Origin: Monilinia fructicola
Taxonomy: Eukaryota; Ascomycota; Leotiomycetes; Helotiales; Sclerotiniaceae
Assembly (NCBI GenBank): GCA_008692225.1
Contig: VICG01000006.1
Location: 1,183,501 to 1,247,500 of the forward strand
Length of the DNA: 64,000 bases
Direction of reading: 5' to 3'
Below are positions 1 to 12,450 of the stretch, piece after piece. Positions within the stretch are counted from its first letter, which is position 1. Every line of letters starts with the position of its first letter. The notes beneath the pieces are model-generated. The model saw nothing but the letters and a program-made list of their open reading frames with translations, did no database searches and was not told the DNA's origin. Made by a program: the position numbers and the translations under genes.

Positions 1-706
1 GAAGACACTTGGTTGGAACGTAGCCAATTCTACAACTTCTATAGCATCAACGTCGACTACCGCATACATATCAAACTCATGTAGGGGACGTTTGCATTCG
101 TTAGGCGCATTTTGCCGTTATTTATTGCCAAAAAGTTCATGGCGATACAGTATCCTCTGATCCACAGGCTGATGATTTGGCAGGTAACAATTGTATATAC
201 AGATGCAATGGAAAATCTTGAGATCCTCATCCCAACCCCAGGAACAAATTGTTATCACGCAAGTTTTTCCATTGAATATATGGCAGAAGTTATATGCCAT
301 ACGGAATCTTATTCGTGCAATTTATATGGGTTGATCTAGTATCCTCAGGGGCGGGGAGAGTAGCCATTGTTCCTATTGCCTAACAATACTGTTCTAGATA
401 TCCTTCCGGTACTGTACAGCAAAAAGCAAAAATAATCACCAGATTGCTTTTTCCACTGCCTTCTTGTGTCCCTTTCAACTTGTCATCACACTATATGACA
501 TATGACACCTTATCAATCGGTCGATTTTCGGCTGTAAACAACTGACGGAAGTGAGAAGATCCGCGTTGAAGACTCAAGATCCGCCAAGTCTTCAGAACAT
601 CTGGTGCTTGATCCACCTTAAAATTTACAACTGACCTCCTGCGACTTCCCCCTGGCATCGAGTTATCTCTACTCCGTCCTGCGACAGCATGGTTAGAAAA
701 CTATTT
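1..706. other. intergenic, left edge
   Basis: No convincing coding exon was seen on either strand; the only open frames are short and have no recognisable motif. The stretch directly follows the 3' end of the methyltransferase gene and would hold its terminator. A TACTGTAC motif lies near position 410, one of many in the window's intergenic DNA. Confidence 0.5.
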
Positions 707-1584
707 TCATGAGATAAGGCAGCTTACTGGTTCTCCGGTAGGCTCAAAACTATTAATCAATTGGCTCTCATATATGATGTTAGGATTGCCTTTGAGCGCG
801 GTGTTCAACGCTTCCACGTCCCCATACTGAGTCGCAGATCGTTTCGCAAATCCATCGGTGTCTAACTTCCTTTCCTGCTTCAATTTTTCCCTCTTCTGCT
901 CGACACTACTTCGAACATATTCCAAATATGGAGGGTTTCCAGGGCTGATAACGTTATCGGCGGCAAGAACAGTTCCTTTCTTGATCAAATTCAACTCTTC
1001 GCACAATTTCAAATCAGTCGTGTATGCTGGCTTGTAATGATCTAGGAACATCATATCAATGGATTTCAGTCCGTTTGAATGTAGCTTTTGGATGCCCTCA
1101 TTACTAGGTCCGACAATCACCTCGATAAATCCATCAAGACCAGCAAACTCAACAAGCTCAGTAATAACTTTCGCGAATTTTGGACTTCTCTCTAATGAGT
1201 AGTATTTCTTTCCCCCAGCAGCTCGTACTGTAGACCCGAAAAGTATTGTGGAATATCCACAATATCCCCCGAGTTCGACCATTATTTGAGGCTTCCTTTC
1301 TTTGATTATGTCGGTAACAATCAATCCTTTATCCTCTCCGACATTCATGAGATATCTCTTTGTTCGTCCATATTCATCGATAGCCTGAAGCACCTTTGCT
1401 GGCGAGCCTTGGATGCTGGATCGATCGGGATGGTTTCGTACATACTCAACAAGTTCTTCTTCTCGCCCATCATCAAACTACATCGGGAATTAGCAGTCAG
1501 TGACATGCACTCGAATTCAATCAGCAAACCTACAAACGTCTCTTCCTGTGAAGCATAGGATTTCGTCTGATCGAATTGAGCCAT
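707..1584 (-). CDS. COMT-like SAM-dependent O-methyltransferase (probable mycosporine pathway)
   Basis: Class I, metal-dependent catechol-O-methyltransferase-type enzyme; predicted cytosolic. Two exons, 1584-1534 and 1477-707, joined over a 56-bp intron (donor GTAGGT, acceptor GTAG) give about 273 residues, the usual fungal COMT length. The SAM motif VELGGYCGYS is at residues 84-93. The metal/catalytic set seen in rat COMT has counterparts in order and spacing: D163, K166, D191 and N192. The start chosen is ATG at 1584 (MAQFDQTK); an in-frame ATG at 1623 would add 13 residues. It is transcribed divergently from a sedoheptulose-phosphate-cyclase-like gene. In cyanobacteria and fungi that pairing makes 4-deoxygadusol, with the methyltransferase methylating desmethyl-4-deoxygadusol. 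Family and residues are seen in the sequence; the substrate is inferred from the neighbour. A generic catechol methyltransferase remains possible. Confidence 0.88.
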
Positions 1585-2761
1585 ATTGTTTTCTATGCAA
1601 AAGTTGTAAAGAGCAATGTGCAATGTGCAATGTTTACTATTGACATAAACATCAAGGTAATTCCGACCTTTGGCGCATATAACCGGGAATTCCTCGAGGT
1701 TTCACTACCTACAAAATCCCGAACCTTGTGGCCTTGATTACTGGGCATTTCTGTCGTGTTCGGATCTTGATTTTCGCATATTCGAAAGATGTCAGTGTAA
1801 TCGATTTTTTGACGTGTCGTATTACTAGTGTATTATCAAACTACATCTCCACATGCGAAGCTATGTCAATGCACATCTACACACTAGGGCTTGAGCTATT
1901 AGTTTAGCTTGAGGGGCGATGTGGGGGAGCTTTGTTTACTAAGTCTTTGAACAATAATACCACCGCCAGTATCTTCATTAAAGCGTACAAAGAGGGACAA
2001 AATTACGAGCATGTTACCTTGTAGCTGTCTACAAGATAGCAAATTAATTTCCAATAAGAGTGATAAGCAGACGCACGCCTTCAACTTGATGAAATACAAA
2101 CGGGTAGATGCGGAAGCTGTGCCACTATACCAGGTGTCAAGATTTCCCACCAGCGAAGCTACTAAGATAGTGTAAGGTGAGCCATGGACTAAATCTACCC
2201 GAGATCTGGAGCCAGCTGATCCTGGGGTTCTTGATTTCGCTCATGCTAAAGCATTTGCATACCAGGGGTCAGCCCTTTCCCTAGTCTTTGCATTCTCTTC
2301 GCGCTTGCTTAGTGCATTTTTGTGGGTGTACAGGGGAGGTTTCGCCCGGCAATTTAAATTATTTGTATTTGCTTGTTCCTGGGTTTGGAATTGATATATC
2401 AGTAGTCTGGAACGTTGGGATGACTGATACCATTATGGTTAGCGTGGGGTGATAATGTCATAGACTTCGATGATGGACTGATTCTTGTCACTTTGTATGT
2501 TTGACTGAGCAATCTCCGTACGTCAATTGCTTGCATTTGACCACTATCAATATGTTACTTGGAAGACATCGATGCATGTCAGGCATAGTTTGGTCTTGGT
2601 GTATGATGGTGCAATATTAGTCAATCTAATAGTATAGTCTTAGTGATGCTAGTACTCTCCCAACCCTGCCGTGTGTTCTTTAAAGACCCCCCTCGCCCGA
2701 CATCTGTTAAGAATATCCGCAGCAATACTTCTCACAGAACATCTCCTTTCAAATCTTCAAA
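1585..2761. promoter_or_regulatory. divergent promoter region between methyltransferase and cyclase
   Basis: About 1.18 kb separates the two start codons and contains no convincing exon. A shared bidirectional control region would suit two consecutive enzymes of one pathway, but I can name no specific factor site. The cyclase start is preceded by a pyrimidine/adenine-rich leader ending in CAAAATG, a good fungal start context. Confidence 0.4.
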
Positions 2762-4377
2762 ATGTCTGACCTCAAAGCGACCGTCTCAGAGACCACAACA
2801 AGTTCCGGTCATGTCGGTTTTCATGTTGAAGGTTATGAGAAGATTGAATATGATTTCACTTTTATTGATGGTGTATTCAATGTCGACAATCCAAATCTTG
2901 CGAACTGTTATACCCATTGGGGAAGATGTCTAGCTGTCACTGACTTGAACATCCACAATGTCTATGGAAAGCAGATGGAAAAGTATTTCAAGCACTACAA
3001 CATTGATCTGGTATTCCACAAGACAAAAATCGGAGAAAAGGCTAAAACCATTCCTACCCTTTTGAGTATTGTGGATTCCATGACTGAATTTGGAATCTAT
3101 CGCAAGGTTTGTACCCCGAACGACTTTTAAAAAGCTTTTCAAGTACCGGTCTAATATTAATGCAGGAGCCCGTTCTTGTTGTGGGAGGAGGTCTTGTTAC
3201 TGACGTTGCTGGGTAAGTCGCATGCCATTGACATTTCTCGAAGTCATGTGAATCAAGTCTAATGACATATTGTTTCACAGCTTTGCCTGCGCAGCATATA
3301 GACGAAACACCAACTTTATTCGCGTACCAACTACCGTAATTGGATTGATTGATGCATCAGTATCAATCAAGGTTGCAGTGAACTACGGCAACTACAAGAA
3401 CAGACTAGGCGCCTATCATGCTCCCATTCATACGTTCCTTGACTTCACATTCTTAAGAACCCTTCCCACTGCGCAGATTCGCAATGGTTTCGCTGAACTT
3501 ATCAAAATTTCATCATGCTCTCACCTACCCACTTTCGATCTACTTGACAAATACTGCGAGCAGCTCATCGAAAACTCGTTCGGTCGAGCAGATGGATCCT
3601 CCCAGGAATTGATTGACGCTGCAGATAAGATCAACAGAGAGGGTATCCACGAAATGCTCAAGTTGGAAACACCAAACCTCCACGAGATTGGGCTGGACCG
3701 TGTCATTGCGTATGGGCATACGTAAGTAATCCACTGCTAACAATCTTGCTGCTGCCAGTTCTAACACCATCAGATGGTCTCCTCTTCATGAACTTGTTCC
3801 CGACACACCCCTTCGACATGGCCACGCAATTTCAATTGACATGGCTTACTCCGCAACTCTTGCTAACCAACGGAAGCTACTGAGTGATGAAGAGCACCGC
3901 AGGATATTGAATCTGTTCTCCCGTGCAGGCCTTTCCATGGACCATCATCAATTCAATGAAGACCTGCTTGTGAAAGCCACTGCCGCCATTCTCAAAACAC
4001 GAGATGGTAAATTGAGAGCTGCAGTCCCAAATCCACTCGGCTCTTGCACCTTCTTAAATGATGTCACTGCCGAGGAAATGAACGAGGCTCTCCGCCGTCA
4101 CAAGCAGCTGATGAAGGAGTATCCAAGGAACGGAGAAGGTCTCGAGGCATTTGTCGATGCGTCTGATACCGGTTACACCGAAAATGCTAAGATGGAAGAA
4201 GAAAGAGTGATTGAAATGGCTGCGAAGAAGGCTGGTCAGCTCAATGGCACTAATGGCCATGTGGAGGCGAAGACGAATGGAAATCATGTTGCTTCTACGA
4301 ATGGGAAGGTGAATGGCCTAATCAATGGCCATGGTGATGGGGCTTTGAGTAATGGAACTACAGGCAATTACTCCTGA
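2762..4377 (+). CDS. sugar-phosphate cyclase of the dehydroquinate synthase superfamily (desmethyl-4-deoxygadusol / EEV synthase-like)
   Basis: NAD- and Zn-dependent cyclase expected to act on sedoheptulose 7-phosphate, the entry step to mycosporines. Four exons, 2762-3106, 3166-3212, 3281-3721 and 3774-4377, join in frame to 478 residues with canonical GT..AG introns of 52-68 bp. The NAD loop VVGGG starts near residue 120. The conserved stretches IRVPTT (about 145-150), ASVSIK (156-161) and KNRLGAYH (170-177) follow the sedoheptulose-cyclase pattern rather than classical AroB. Likely Zn ligands are E203 (GFAELIKI), H277 (GHTWSP) and H293 (RHGHAISID), spaced as in Aspergillus DHQ synthase. 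The last 50 or so residues are a low-complexity Asn/Gly-rich tail not needed for catalysis. True DHQ synthase of the shikimate pathway is unlikely, because filamentous fungi carry that activity in pentafunctional AROM. EEVS and DDGS cannot be told apart by eye. Confidence 0.87.
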
Positions 4378-7300
4378 ATGTTTGGAGTCTAAAGGAGAGG
4401 TTGCTGTTTAAGTTTTTGATGCCGTTGGACCATGGATATGGCCTACATGATTTCCTCAAGACGATAATTTTTTTTTAAGAAAGATATACATAATACTTTC
4501 AAACCCACCACGTACTTGTCTCACAAATGCTACTGTGTGTATGATTGTTAGCGACGTCCACCTCACGATGTCGAAGTCTGTGTAGAGTGATCGCTCCGTT
4601 TCCATTGCTAGTAACTCAAAGCCTACGGTCTTCAGCAAGCAAGCTCAACAACAGTATGTCAACGCAACTTTGAAATCATGAAACCTCCACAGAAATGCAG
4701 CGCAAGTTCTTGTCTAAGCTCCGACTCTCCTGACAGGAGACATTGTCCATGTACTAATTACGGCCAATAAGGCCACGTGCACCTCATGGGCCTTGAAGCC
4801 GTCAGACATACCTACACCTGGCTTCGGAGATGGCAAAGAGACTTTGCCGACCATACCAATCTTCCTTTCACTGCTAGAAACGACCTGCAGGGAGCACGAA
4901 AAATTGGCGTTGCATCGCAGTCTGGATCATCCACGAGTGAGCATCTTTTTTGTTTATCCGGGTTTTTGATATCGCATGTGGTCGATTTGATATCCTATTT
5001 TTTGATATGGGTTTGCTCATCGTACAAACTTTGCTTATAATTAGCCTTGACTTAAAATATAAATAAGGTTCTCCTATCTATAGCTTTTATCTTTTAAGTC
5101 TGTGTGTGGGTCGAGTCGGTCTTGTATGCCTTGCGCGCAAGGCAGAACATTTTCGTATCTCAAACCTTAACCTTACAACCCGTCCGATCAATTGTGCTGT
5201 TTCGTCAACGAAAGATCGACTGGATGATGACTGCTGTAAAGCATAGGATCAATTATTTTGTTGGCAATTATGATTGTATCTCGCACACATATCAAGCTTA
5301 TTAAAGTACAGTTTCTACAATACGTGATCTTCTACAACTCGTACAACATCTCGTTTTCTCACGCAGAATTTAGACGTTTTCATAGATATACGTGTACCGG
5401 GCCTTGAGGCTGTGTGAGATTTATCTGCTCTCTTCTCTGTGTCCTCTACCCTGGCTGAGAAGTGCAAGAAGTCTTCCTTCTCCGTCAAGCTTGGTGATGT
5501 TGCCATCTAACTCTAGCCGCTTTATCAGCACCGTAATGCATATAGCTGATTGAGCATGCAATACTGTTGCTCGTGGCTAAACTCCCTTCCGGCTCATGTT
5601 CTGCCTCAGAGGTTGAAGTGAACGCCTGCTTGTTGATGCTGAGACTATTCGCCGTGAATGGAAGGGCTTGCGTGAAGAAATTATATTTATTCCTGAGCAC
5701 GGGTGGGTCTTGGAACTCTCCTCTGGGATTAGAGGTTGTCGACCAGCATTTTCGGCCGCCTCATTCATTCATTCTCTCTTTCTTCTCGATTCGATGTAGA
5801 ATTCAATATGCGTTCCGGTCTACCAGCCGCGTTGAGTTTGAGGTTCAAGCCACCCAGCTTGATAAGATAGGTAGTGATAATAAGGCGAGAGAGGCCCTGG
5901 TCATCGGGACTTGATTCACAGAACGATCTAAGGAGGCCGATCATTGGCAATGAATGCTAGACATTAGAAGTAAAATTGACAGCACGCGCTGAAACATTGA
6001 TTGCTCGACGACGAGAAAAGGCAAAATCGCATGTGATCAACCCTCGGGCGCTAGAGACCTTCAACTCCCGAACATAAAAGAGCTTGCTTGGCCCGAGTGA
6101 GCGCGATCTTAGTCCAACTCCAGGTAGCGAGACATCCCGTAAACGCAGGATCATTTCCGTTTGCAGGCGTAGAGCAAAGAAAACTAATTATCTCTCATCG
6201 CCTGGATGCCGCTATCTGCACTGCACGGTGCAGCCCCATGAGGAGAAGGCAGGCTTGAGTCCGGGCCATCTTCAACATCGCTAGCTTGAGCAGCAAAGAA
6301 TACTATGGGTTTACAGTTAAGACAGGCAGATGTGATCCATCACAGCGCTGTCAATCTCATAGTTGACTGTAGACCTTGCAATTGAGGCTTGACCTTGGGG
6401 TTTTCGATGATCTTCGCTGGCGGTCGTTCAAAGAGTACGGCGTCTCCAAAATCTGCGCTGTTCACCCTTGTATTTTAATAATTAGCGAAAGTTTCAGAAA
6501 TCGAAATCACATTGAACATTCCCTTGGGTGGTGGAATCCCACCTCTGGGGCTAAACTGGGTTCATCGACCAATCCGGCTTTCTCATCCAGGGATATTGCA
6601 CGGACCAGGAGCTCATCGCCTTCCGTGAACTTAATCCAGCAGTGGAGTGGTATCTACTGTATCATCCAAAGCATAAATGAAAGATACAGCTTTCGACTCT
6701 TTGGATTCAAATTTAACAACGAGATGGTGTTTGAGACGTGGCGAAATAACGAGGTATCGGAATGTCAGGACTCAAATTCAACAAGGAAGGACATAGGTAG
6801 TATCTAATTCTTAGATACAACATGAAGCTTGTGAATCTCTGGGCTCAAGTTCAACAATAAAAAAATATCCTCCAGTACTCAAAGTGGTATGATATTCTTG
6901 ATTATATGAATTTATGTTGAACAATGAAATAGCATTAAAGTCTAGGTACAAAGTTACGCACGCTCCTGCACGTATGGATTTGGCAGGGGCGGTTTTCACG
7001 CCATCAAGACAAGACAAACCGGTCTTTTCGAAAGAATGGAACCGTGTCAAGGAGTTGGAGAAGTTTCTTTTGTTGCTATTGTATAATTGCAACTTACACG
7101 ATGCTGGATGCCCTCAATGTACGAACTTGCGTTCCGCATTGAGATAGTGTCTCACGCCCCGCCTCTCCCACATGCGATTCTCAACCCCGAACACTATTTC
7201 GATTACCTGGACTTGTATCTAACGAAAGAACGACGCCATCAGGCCCAGATAGCTCACGATCCTTCCCATTGTTTGAATCTAGGCTGCTTAGACGTTCCCC

Positions 7301-8461
7301 GGTCCAGAGGCCTAGTAGGGCTCCCCATTAATATTGTTCGAGCTTGAATTCGTCGAACAACCAACTAGTCTCTGAAGTCCAGCTACGCTACCTCGTGGCG
7401 CTTTCCATTGTTCCGACAGGGTTCAAGACTTCAAGTAATGACGTGGTCATTGAGGGGTAATATCGATCATCAATACCATGGGAAAAAGCAAAATTGTCGA
7501 TCTTGACCAGACCATGGCATTCCCCATTCACCCTTGAACATCCACCCCAAGATGTGGGTCCGAAGAAAAGCAAAGACGGGGAGGGTGGGCCGGCGTCAGA
7601 GCACGGCTACGGTAGGGATTGATATGACAGGTGCGATCATGGTGTGCATGCAACCTCACGATTGTACTATTGGCACTGCACTGCACTGCACTGTACGTAC
7701 TCCGTACGGAGTACAGTAATGAACCGCGCTTTCAAGACTGAACAATGCCCTCAGCGTACTAGGAAGCGTCTCCGATTGGAGCGACAAAAAAAGCGGACGC
7801 CCGCTACTCGCCCGTGGACGTGAGCATGAGCGGGGGCGGGATCCACTCCGAGATAGCTTCGCGAATCATAAGCCGAGTGGCTGCTTGTCCGGACTGCACT
7901 CTGCACTCTGCACTCTGCCACTCTAACAATCATAGACTTGCAATGATACGAGTCTATGAGTTTCGCACAGTTGGAAATCGGTTCGATGGATTGAGTTAGC
8001 TGGTGGTGGGTGATGTGCTTGTGGACAAAATCAAGGCAACCGACCTTAGTGAGGCAACATCTGTCAGTGAACCGAGTAGGTTCGTTCTCCCACAGCTTCT
8101 CACACCATAAAGTACAAAATTCACATGGAATGCTGTATCCTTTCAATATCAATCTTGGATTTTGGTCAATAGTCTCGCTCGCATGTGTCCATTTCAGTCT
8201 ATTCCCATATGAACACTGCCAGTCAATGGATTCACTCCCCACTCCAAATGATAAAATACCCCCGTGTTCACCTTATGTGAACACTTCCACTCAACTAGTC
8301 TTTCGTCTATTCCTCTGCTGAACTTTTGACTTTCATGTAGTAAGTGGTACAGTACAGGCAGTTCTCTCCAAGCTCATCATCCCAACTACTTTCTGTATCG
8401 TCGTGTTACTTCAGACCCATCTCTCGACGGCATCGGTCCCCTCTTGCTCCCCCAACAAACT
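4378..8461. other. 4.1 kb without an intact gene
   Basis: Open frames here are short, lack domain motifs and do not join over plausible introns. Nothing was recognised apart from an 18-bp perfect palindrome at 7697-7714 and GTACAGTA-type motifs. No ATP-grasp or NRPS-like gene that would extend a mycosporine cluster is present on this side. Confidence 0.5.
7697..7714. repeat. 18-bp perfect palindrome
   Basis: GTACTCCGTACGGAGTAC equals its own reverse complement. It sits in a short run of CACTG repeats and GTAC-rich DNA. Related TACTCCGTA strings occur near 39275, 45846, 45890 and 46095, so this looks like a recurrent intergenic motif, either a dimeric factor site or a repeat-family remnant. 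Function unknown. Confidence 0.6.
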
Positions 8462-9040
8462 CTATCTAAATGCATCATAAAACTTCTGCTGTGTCCGTAT
8501 CTCCATATACACCAACCTCTTCGCTGTCTCTCCAACAAGAATGCGCGTTGCAGAGTCTTCCCACAATTTCGAATTATCGTATGCCGTCAGATCCAGGATG
8601 CCCCGATCTTTTGTTTTCTTCAATTTTGTCAGGGACTCGCCATGTTCATCAATAGAAATGTTCACATCGATGCGATATATCTAGATCTCCTGCTTTTGAT
8701 CAATGCGATGTACGCGATATTCCCTTGGTCTTCAACGGCGACTGAGCAGTCCGGTGCGACCATGTACAGCAAGTTTGCAGTAAGGTTGAGAGCGACTCCT
8801 CCCACTCCAGAGGTCACCAGTAAAACCTTGGCTAAGCTATGAGGATCTTGAGCGTGATGACGTGCTCTGCTGCGTTATTTGGCAACAAGCGTCTCATATA
8901 TCCGTAGAAATTGGATCTTGATCTCGTTGTGTGTGTGAGCAACAGCCATGGCATCCAACGTCACCAACGAATGGCAGGCTGTGATTGCCTTATTCATTCT
9001 TGACTCATCTAGTTGTGCCTTCAGCTGTTGAATCGCCCCT
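8462..9040 (-). pseudogene. decayed C-terminal helicase lobe of a SNF2-family ATPase
   Basis: Read on the minus strand from about 9038 to 8462, three segments match the SNF2 helicase C-terminal domain in the correct order. First comes a segment with KIQFLRI (like the IxFLRIDG region). Then VLLVTSGVGGVALNLTA followed by VEDQ (motif V region). Then RVHRIDQKQE, an intact motif VI, followed by a lysine-rich tail ending at the stop at 8462. The frame is broken: an in-frame TAA lies between the FLRI segment and motif V, a frame change lies between VEDQ and RVHRID, and an in-frame TAG follows motif VI. Both stops could be CAA/CAG turned to T by C-to-T change. No matching N-terminal ATPase lobe was recognised in the several kilobases upstream. 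It is best read as the relic of a lost or truncated copy; the RAD5/HLTF-like subgroup is only a guess. Confidence 0.75.
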
Positions 9041-12000
9041 TAAACCTTGATTAATGGCCAATTTTAGTCTTACTCCAACCATCTCATGATGTGTTTCCCA
9101 TCCCTTCGTTCCCATCTTCCCTTCATTGCCATGATTCGCGTGAGCTGCAGTCGTCTCTCTGTTTCTTTACTCCGTCCGCTCATGCTGTCGTTCTGCTCGT
9201 CTCCAATATTCTCCAATGCCGCTCAATCCAGAACGGCCCGGACACCAAGCAGTGGCGGAAATAGTGTACGACGTATTCTGAATACGCCATACTTGAGCCG
9301 TACCAATTATGATGAATTCATTTGCGACCCTGCAAGAGAGCTTCAAATTCTTTTAAAGAGAACCAGAATCTTAGTTTCGGTACGGGTTGACGTATGCATA
9401 TGCTTGGCTGGGAAACTCGCGCGTTTCGGTATCAATTTCATGTTTCATCATATCTTTGCTGATACAGTAAGACGTGCAAGGTAATACCTTCGGACGTACG
9501 AGTACGGGATATCAATCCTTGTGTGTAAATTCGTGGTGTGAGGGGCCTGGATACTAGCCACCGTAGTCTTAACTTGTAACACGCCCATCACCGATGGCCA
9601 CCCTCCGCTAGCAAAAGCACCACAGGCTATACAGCTGAAACCCGGCGCTCTCGATGCTCATGATCCAGCAAAATATGCCAGGTGACGGAAATCGCCGGAG
9701 TGGCAGGTCCAATAGGCGAGGACGTACTTGCGAGAAATGATGGCGGCTTCGCGGGGGCAAATAAGGAGCGAGTGGCAGAAAGGTTGCTGGAGGCCAGATT
9801 GTTAGATGACGGTGCCGAATGGGGAGATGGGGATGTGGAAGTCACACAAGATGCATTTGATACGTTGAACGAAGAAAGGGAGAAGGCTGCTTCCAAAACA
9901 CTGGAGGCTACCACGGACGCTGAGAAGTTTTGAACAAGTTTCCTGGACAACGCGCGAGTATTGGTCGCAGATGCAGGTCCCATTCGTTCTGTGGGGACCT
10001 CAAGACCTCATCGCGTGTTGGGGATCAAATACTAATGTGTGCTCATTGATATCGGTCATTGCTTTGGCTAAGATGGTCATGCTGAATGGCGTACGTACAT
10101 CTGGTTCGTCGGACCTCTTTGCAGCTGCAACTCCATTGCTCGAAGACAAATTCAAAGATGAGGACTATCGAAATGAATAGGTTAGCTCATCAGCAGACCA
10201 GACCCCAACTCAATCATTGATTTTGTGAGACGTAATATTGTAACCGTGCCGTAGATTGCATATTGGACTTGACTCAAACGAAGCTCACGTATTGAAAATC
10301 CAAGGCAACGAAGTTCTTACTCTCTCCGTCTGCAGAAGCTATATACCATAACAAAACTTACCCGTCCAATTTAGAAGGCCAGGTTCAGTACTCATCTGTT
10401 CTTAGGGGGTAGGTTGGGTATTGTTTCCGTTGAATCACAATGTTATATCAAATGCACCGGCCGGCCTTTTGCACTATGGACAGTACTAGCAGTGCCAAAG
10501 GAAACCCTCACTGATCCCCTCAAATGCCCAGATTGTCTCGTCGCCTATTCCCCTGGGCCACTCCGAAAGTTTGATCATGGGATATGAAGCATGGCCACTA
10601 TCAATCTGTTGATAGTCGGCTTCGGACGACGGTAATGATAAGAGAAGAATCACCATCATGAGCAGAATATCGGCGACTTGGTGGCCAGACTTGATGCGCC
10701 GATTGAATGTTTCTTAACCTATAGAACACTCTTGAGAAGTGCAGCCCATATTCTGGGGTTCTGGATCTTGAATCTTTAATAGATGTTGAGGTGATGGTTG
10801 ATACAACCTACAAATTCCATCCCGCTCCTCGGCCGCTGGGAGCACATCTTTGGTTAAGCGTAGCATTTGTTGGGAAACAGAGGAGAGAGGCGTGAAACAG
10901 GAGCAGAGCGCGCGAGCAGTAGCGATGGAAGCAGTTGAAAGCTTCATCGAGTGTTGATCTTCACTTAAAATCCGATCAAAGCCATATACGTCATCCATAA
11001 AATTTACTCATCTTCATGAAGACTAGTTCGAGTGCGACTTGAGCATGATCGATTGCAGCAGACATAGCCAATTTATCCAAACGTGGGCTCAATATTTATA
11101 AGCCGCTAATGTTTAATGAGGAATGTGGTCTCCGAGTTATCAGAGACGGGTTGGCCATTGTTGCCAACTGATTTCGACATTCAAATTGCAGATGCAGAGA
11201 ATGCTGGTAGAGTTGAGTGGTCGATGAGAGGCTGTTTGATAGGCATACAGAAAGTGGAATGATGAGATGATTTTGCTTGAAGGAAATAGGTTTGAATGTG
11301 CAAGGCATGCATGGAGGACTGCATTGAGATGGTTTCAATAAACAGATAGATATCAGATATTTAAAGACTACCGCTCCCAAACTAATAACTCCACACAACG
11401 GAGTCCCTGGAAATATACATTCTCTACTCTCCTAACGCTTATGTTTAAAGACACTCGCCTTTAGTGGCGGTTATTTGTTAATCATAAAGGAATTGCATAT
11501 TGGACCAGAGAAATACTTGATCTACTATGTTATTGGATAACTAGCTGTATGCTAGGAGATTGGTAATATGAAGCATGTCTAACAGATACTTGATGTAATG
11601 GTGTAAGACGGAAGTGACCATCGATTTTATGTGGCTCATATGTATGGCTTAATAAGGGAGCAATCTTTCTACTCTCATCGTTCTTCTCTTTGCTTATAAC
11701 AACAATGTAAGTGAATGAGACCATCTATGAACGCGCGGGTTATGATAGAAGACAGGTTTAGCAATGCCAATGTGAATTGGTAGGTAGGATGAACCATTAT
11801 GACTACCAAGAAGGCTGGCGAGCTTCATCTTCATGTAAGAGGATAGAAATTAGTCTAAGCCACGTGAAGCCACTTTGCATGTGTTGAAGATATAAGAGAC
11901 AGGGTTTATTTGAAGATCTATCACATCTTTTACTACAGTCCTCGAAGGTTGATCATGTTGTATGGTAGAATCTTACATTCGAACGTGGTAACGGATAGAT

Positions 12001-12450
12001 GAAAAACTCTTTTGGTACCACTCAAACTAGTATAATATAAAAATGACAATTAGATTGATACCCTACTAGATATCCATGGATCCTTTCGATGTCTAAGAAG
12101 GGATCATGGACCTTTCAAACAATGAAACTTCTATCTTCTCACAATCTCGCCTTGATATAATCAAGGAGGCGAGATGGATTCCCCTGACTCACTTGAAGTC
12201 AATGATGAGAATGAACGAATAGAAATAATAATAAAATATCTTCATCTTCACGCAACTGTAGAATTTATTTGTGGTACGATTGATAAGAGAACGGAAACTT
12301 TCAAAGCTTTAACTTTCATCATTTCTTATTTTTATCTTTGGCATTACGATGTGTGGGAGCATACCAAGTAAATTACGAAGGAGGAGGATGAAAACTGATG
12401 GGTCTGATATATATATATTCAAAAGATAACCTTCTCAGCACACAATAATA
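9041..12450. other. 3.4 kb without an intact gene
   Basis: No complete gene was recognised. The part just right of the SNF2 relic, up to about 9.5 kb, probably contains more decayed sequence of the same gene, but I could not place motifs. A short plus-strand frame at 9682-9933 has an acidic, protein-like composition (83 residues, no known motif) and could be an exon remnant. The rest is AT-rich with only short random frames. Confidence 0.4.

Noticed and set aside
4777..5040. 87-codon plus frame with protein-like start (MHLMGLEAVRHTYTW)
   Set aside because: No recognisable domain and the frame turns hydrophobic and random; no linked exon found.
9682..10180. Two short plus-strand frames with acidic helical composition
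   Set aside because: Could be exon remnants, but no family, no confident splice junction and no start context.
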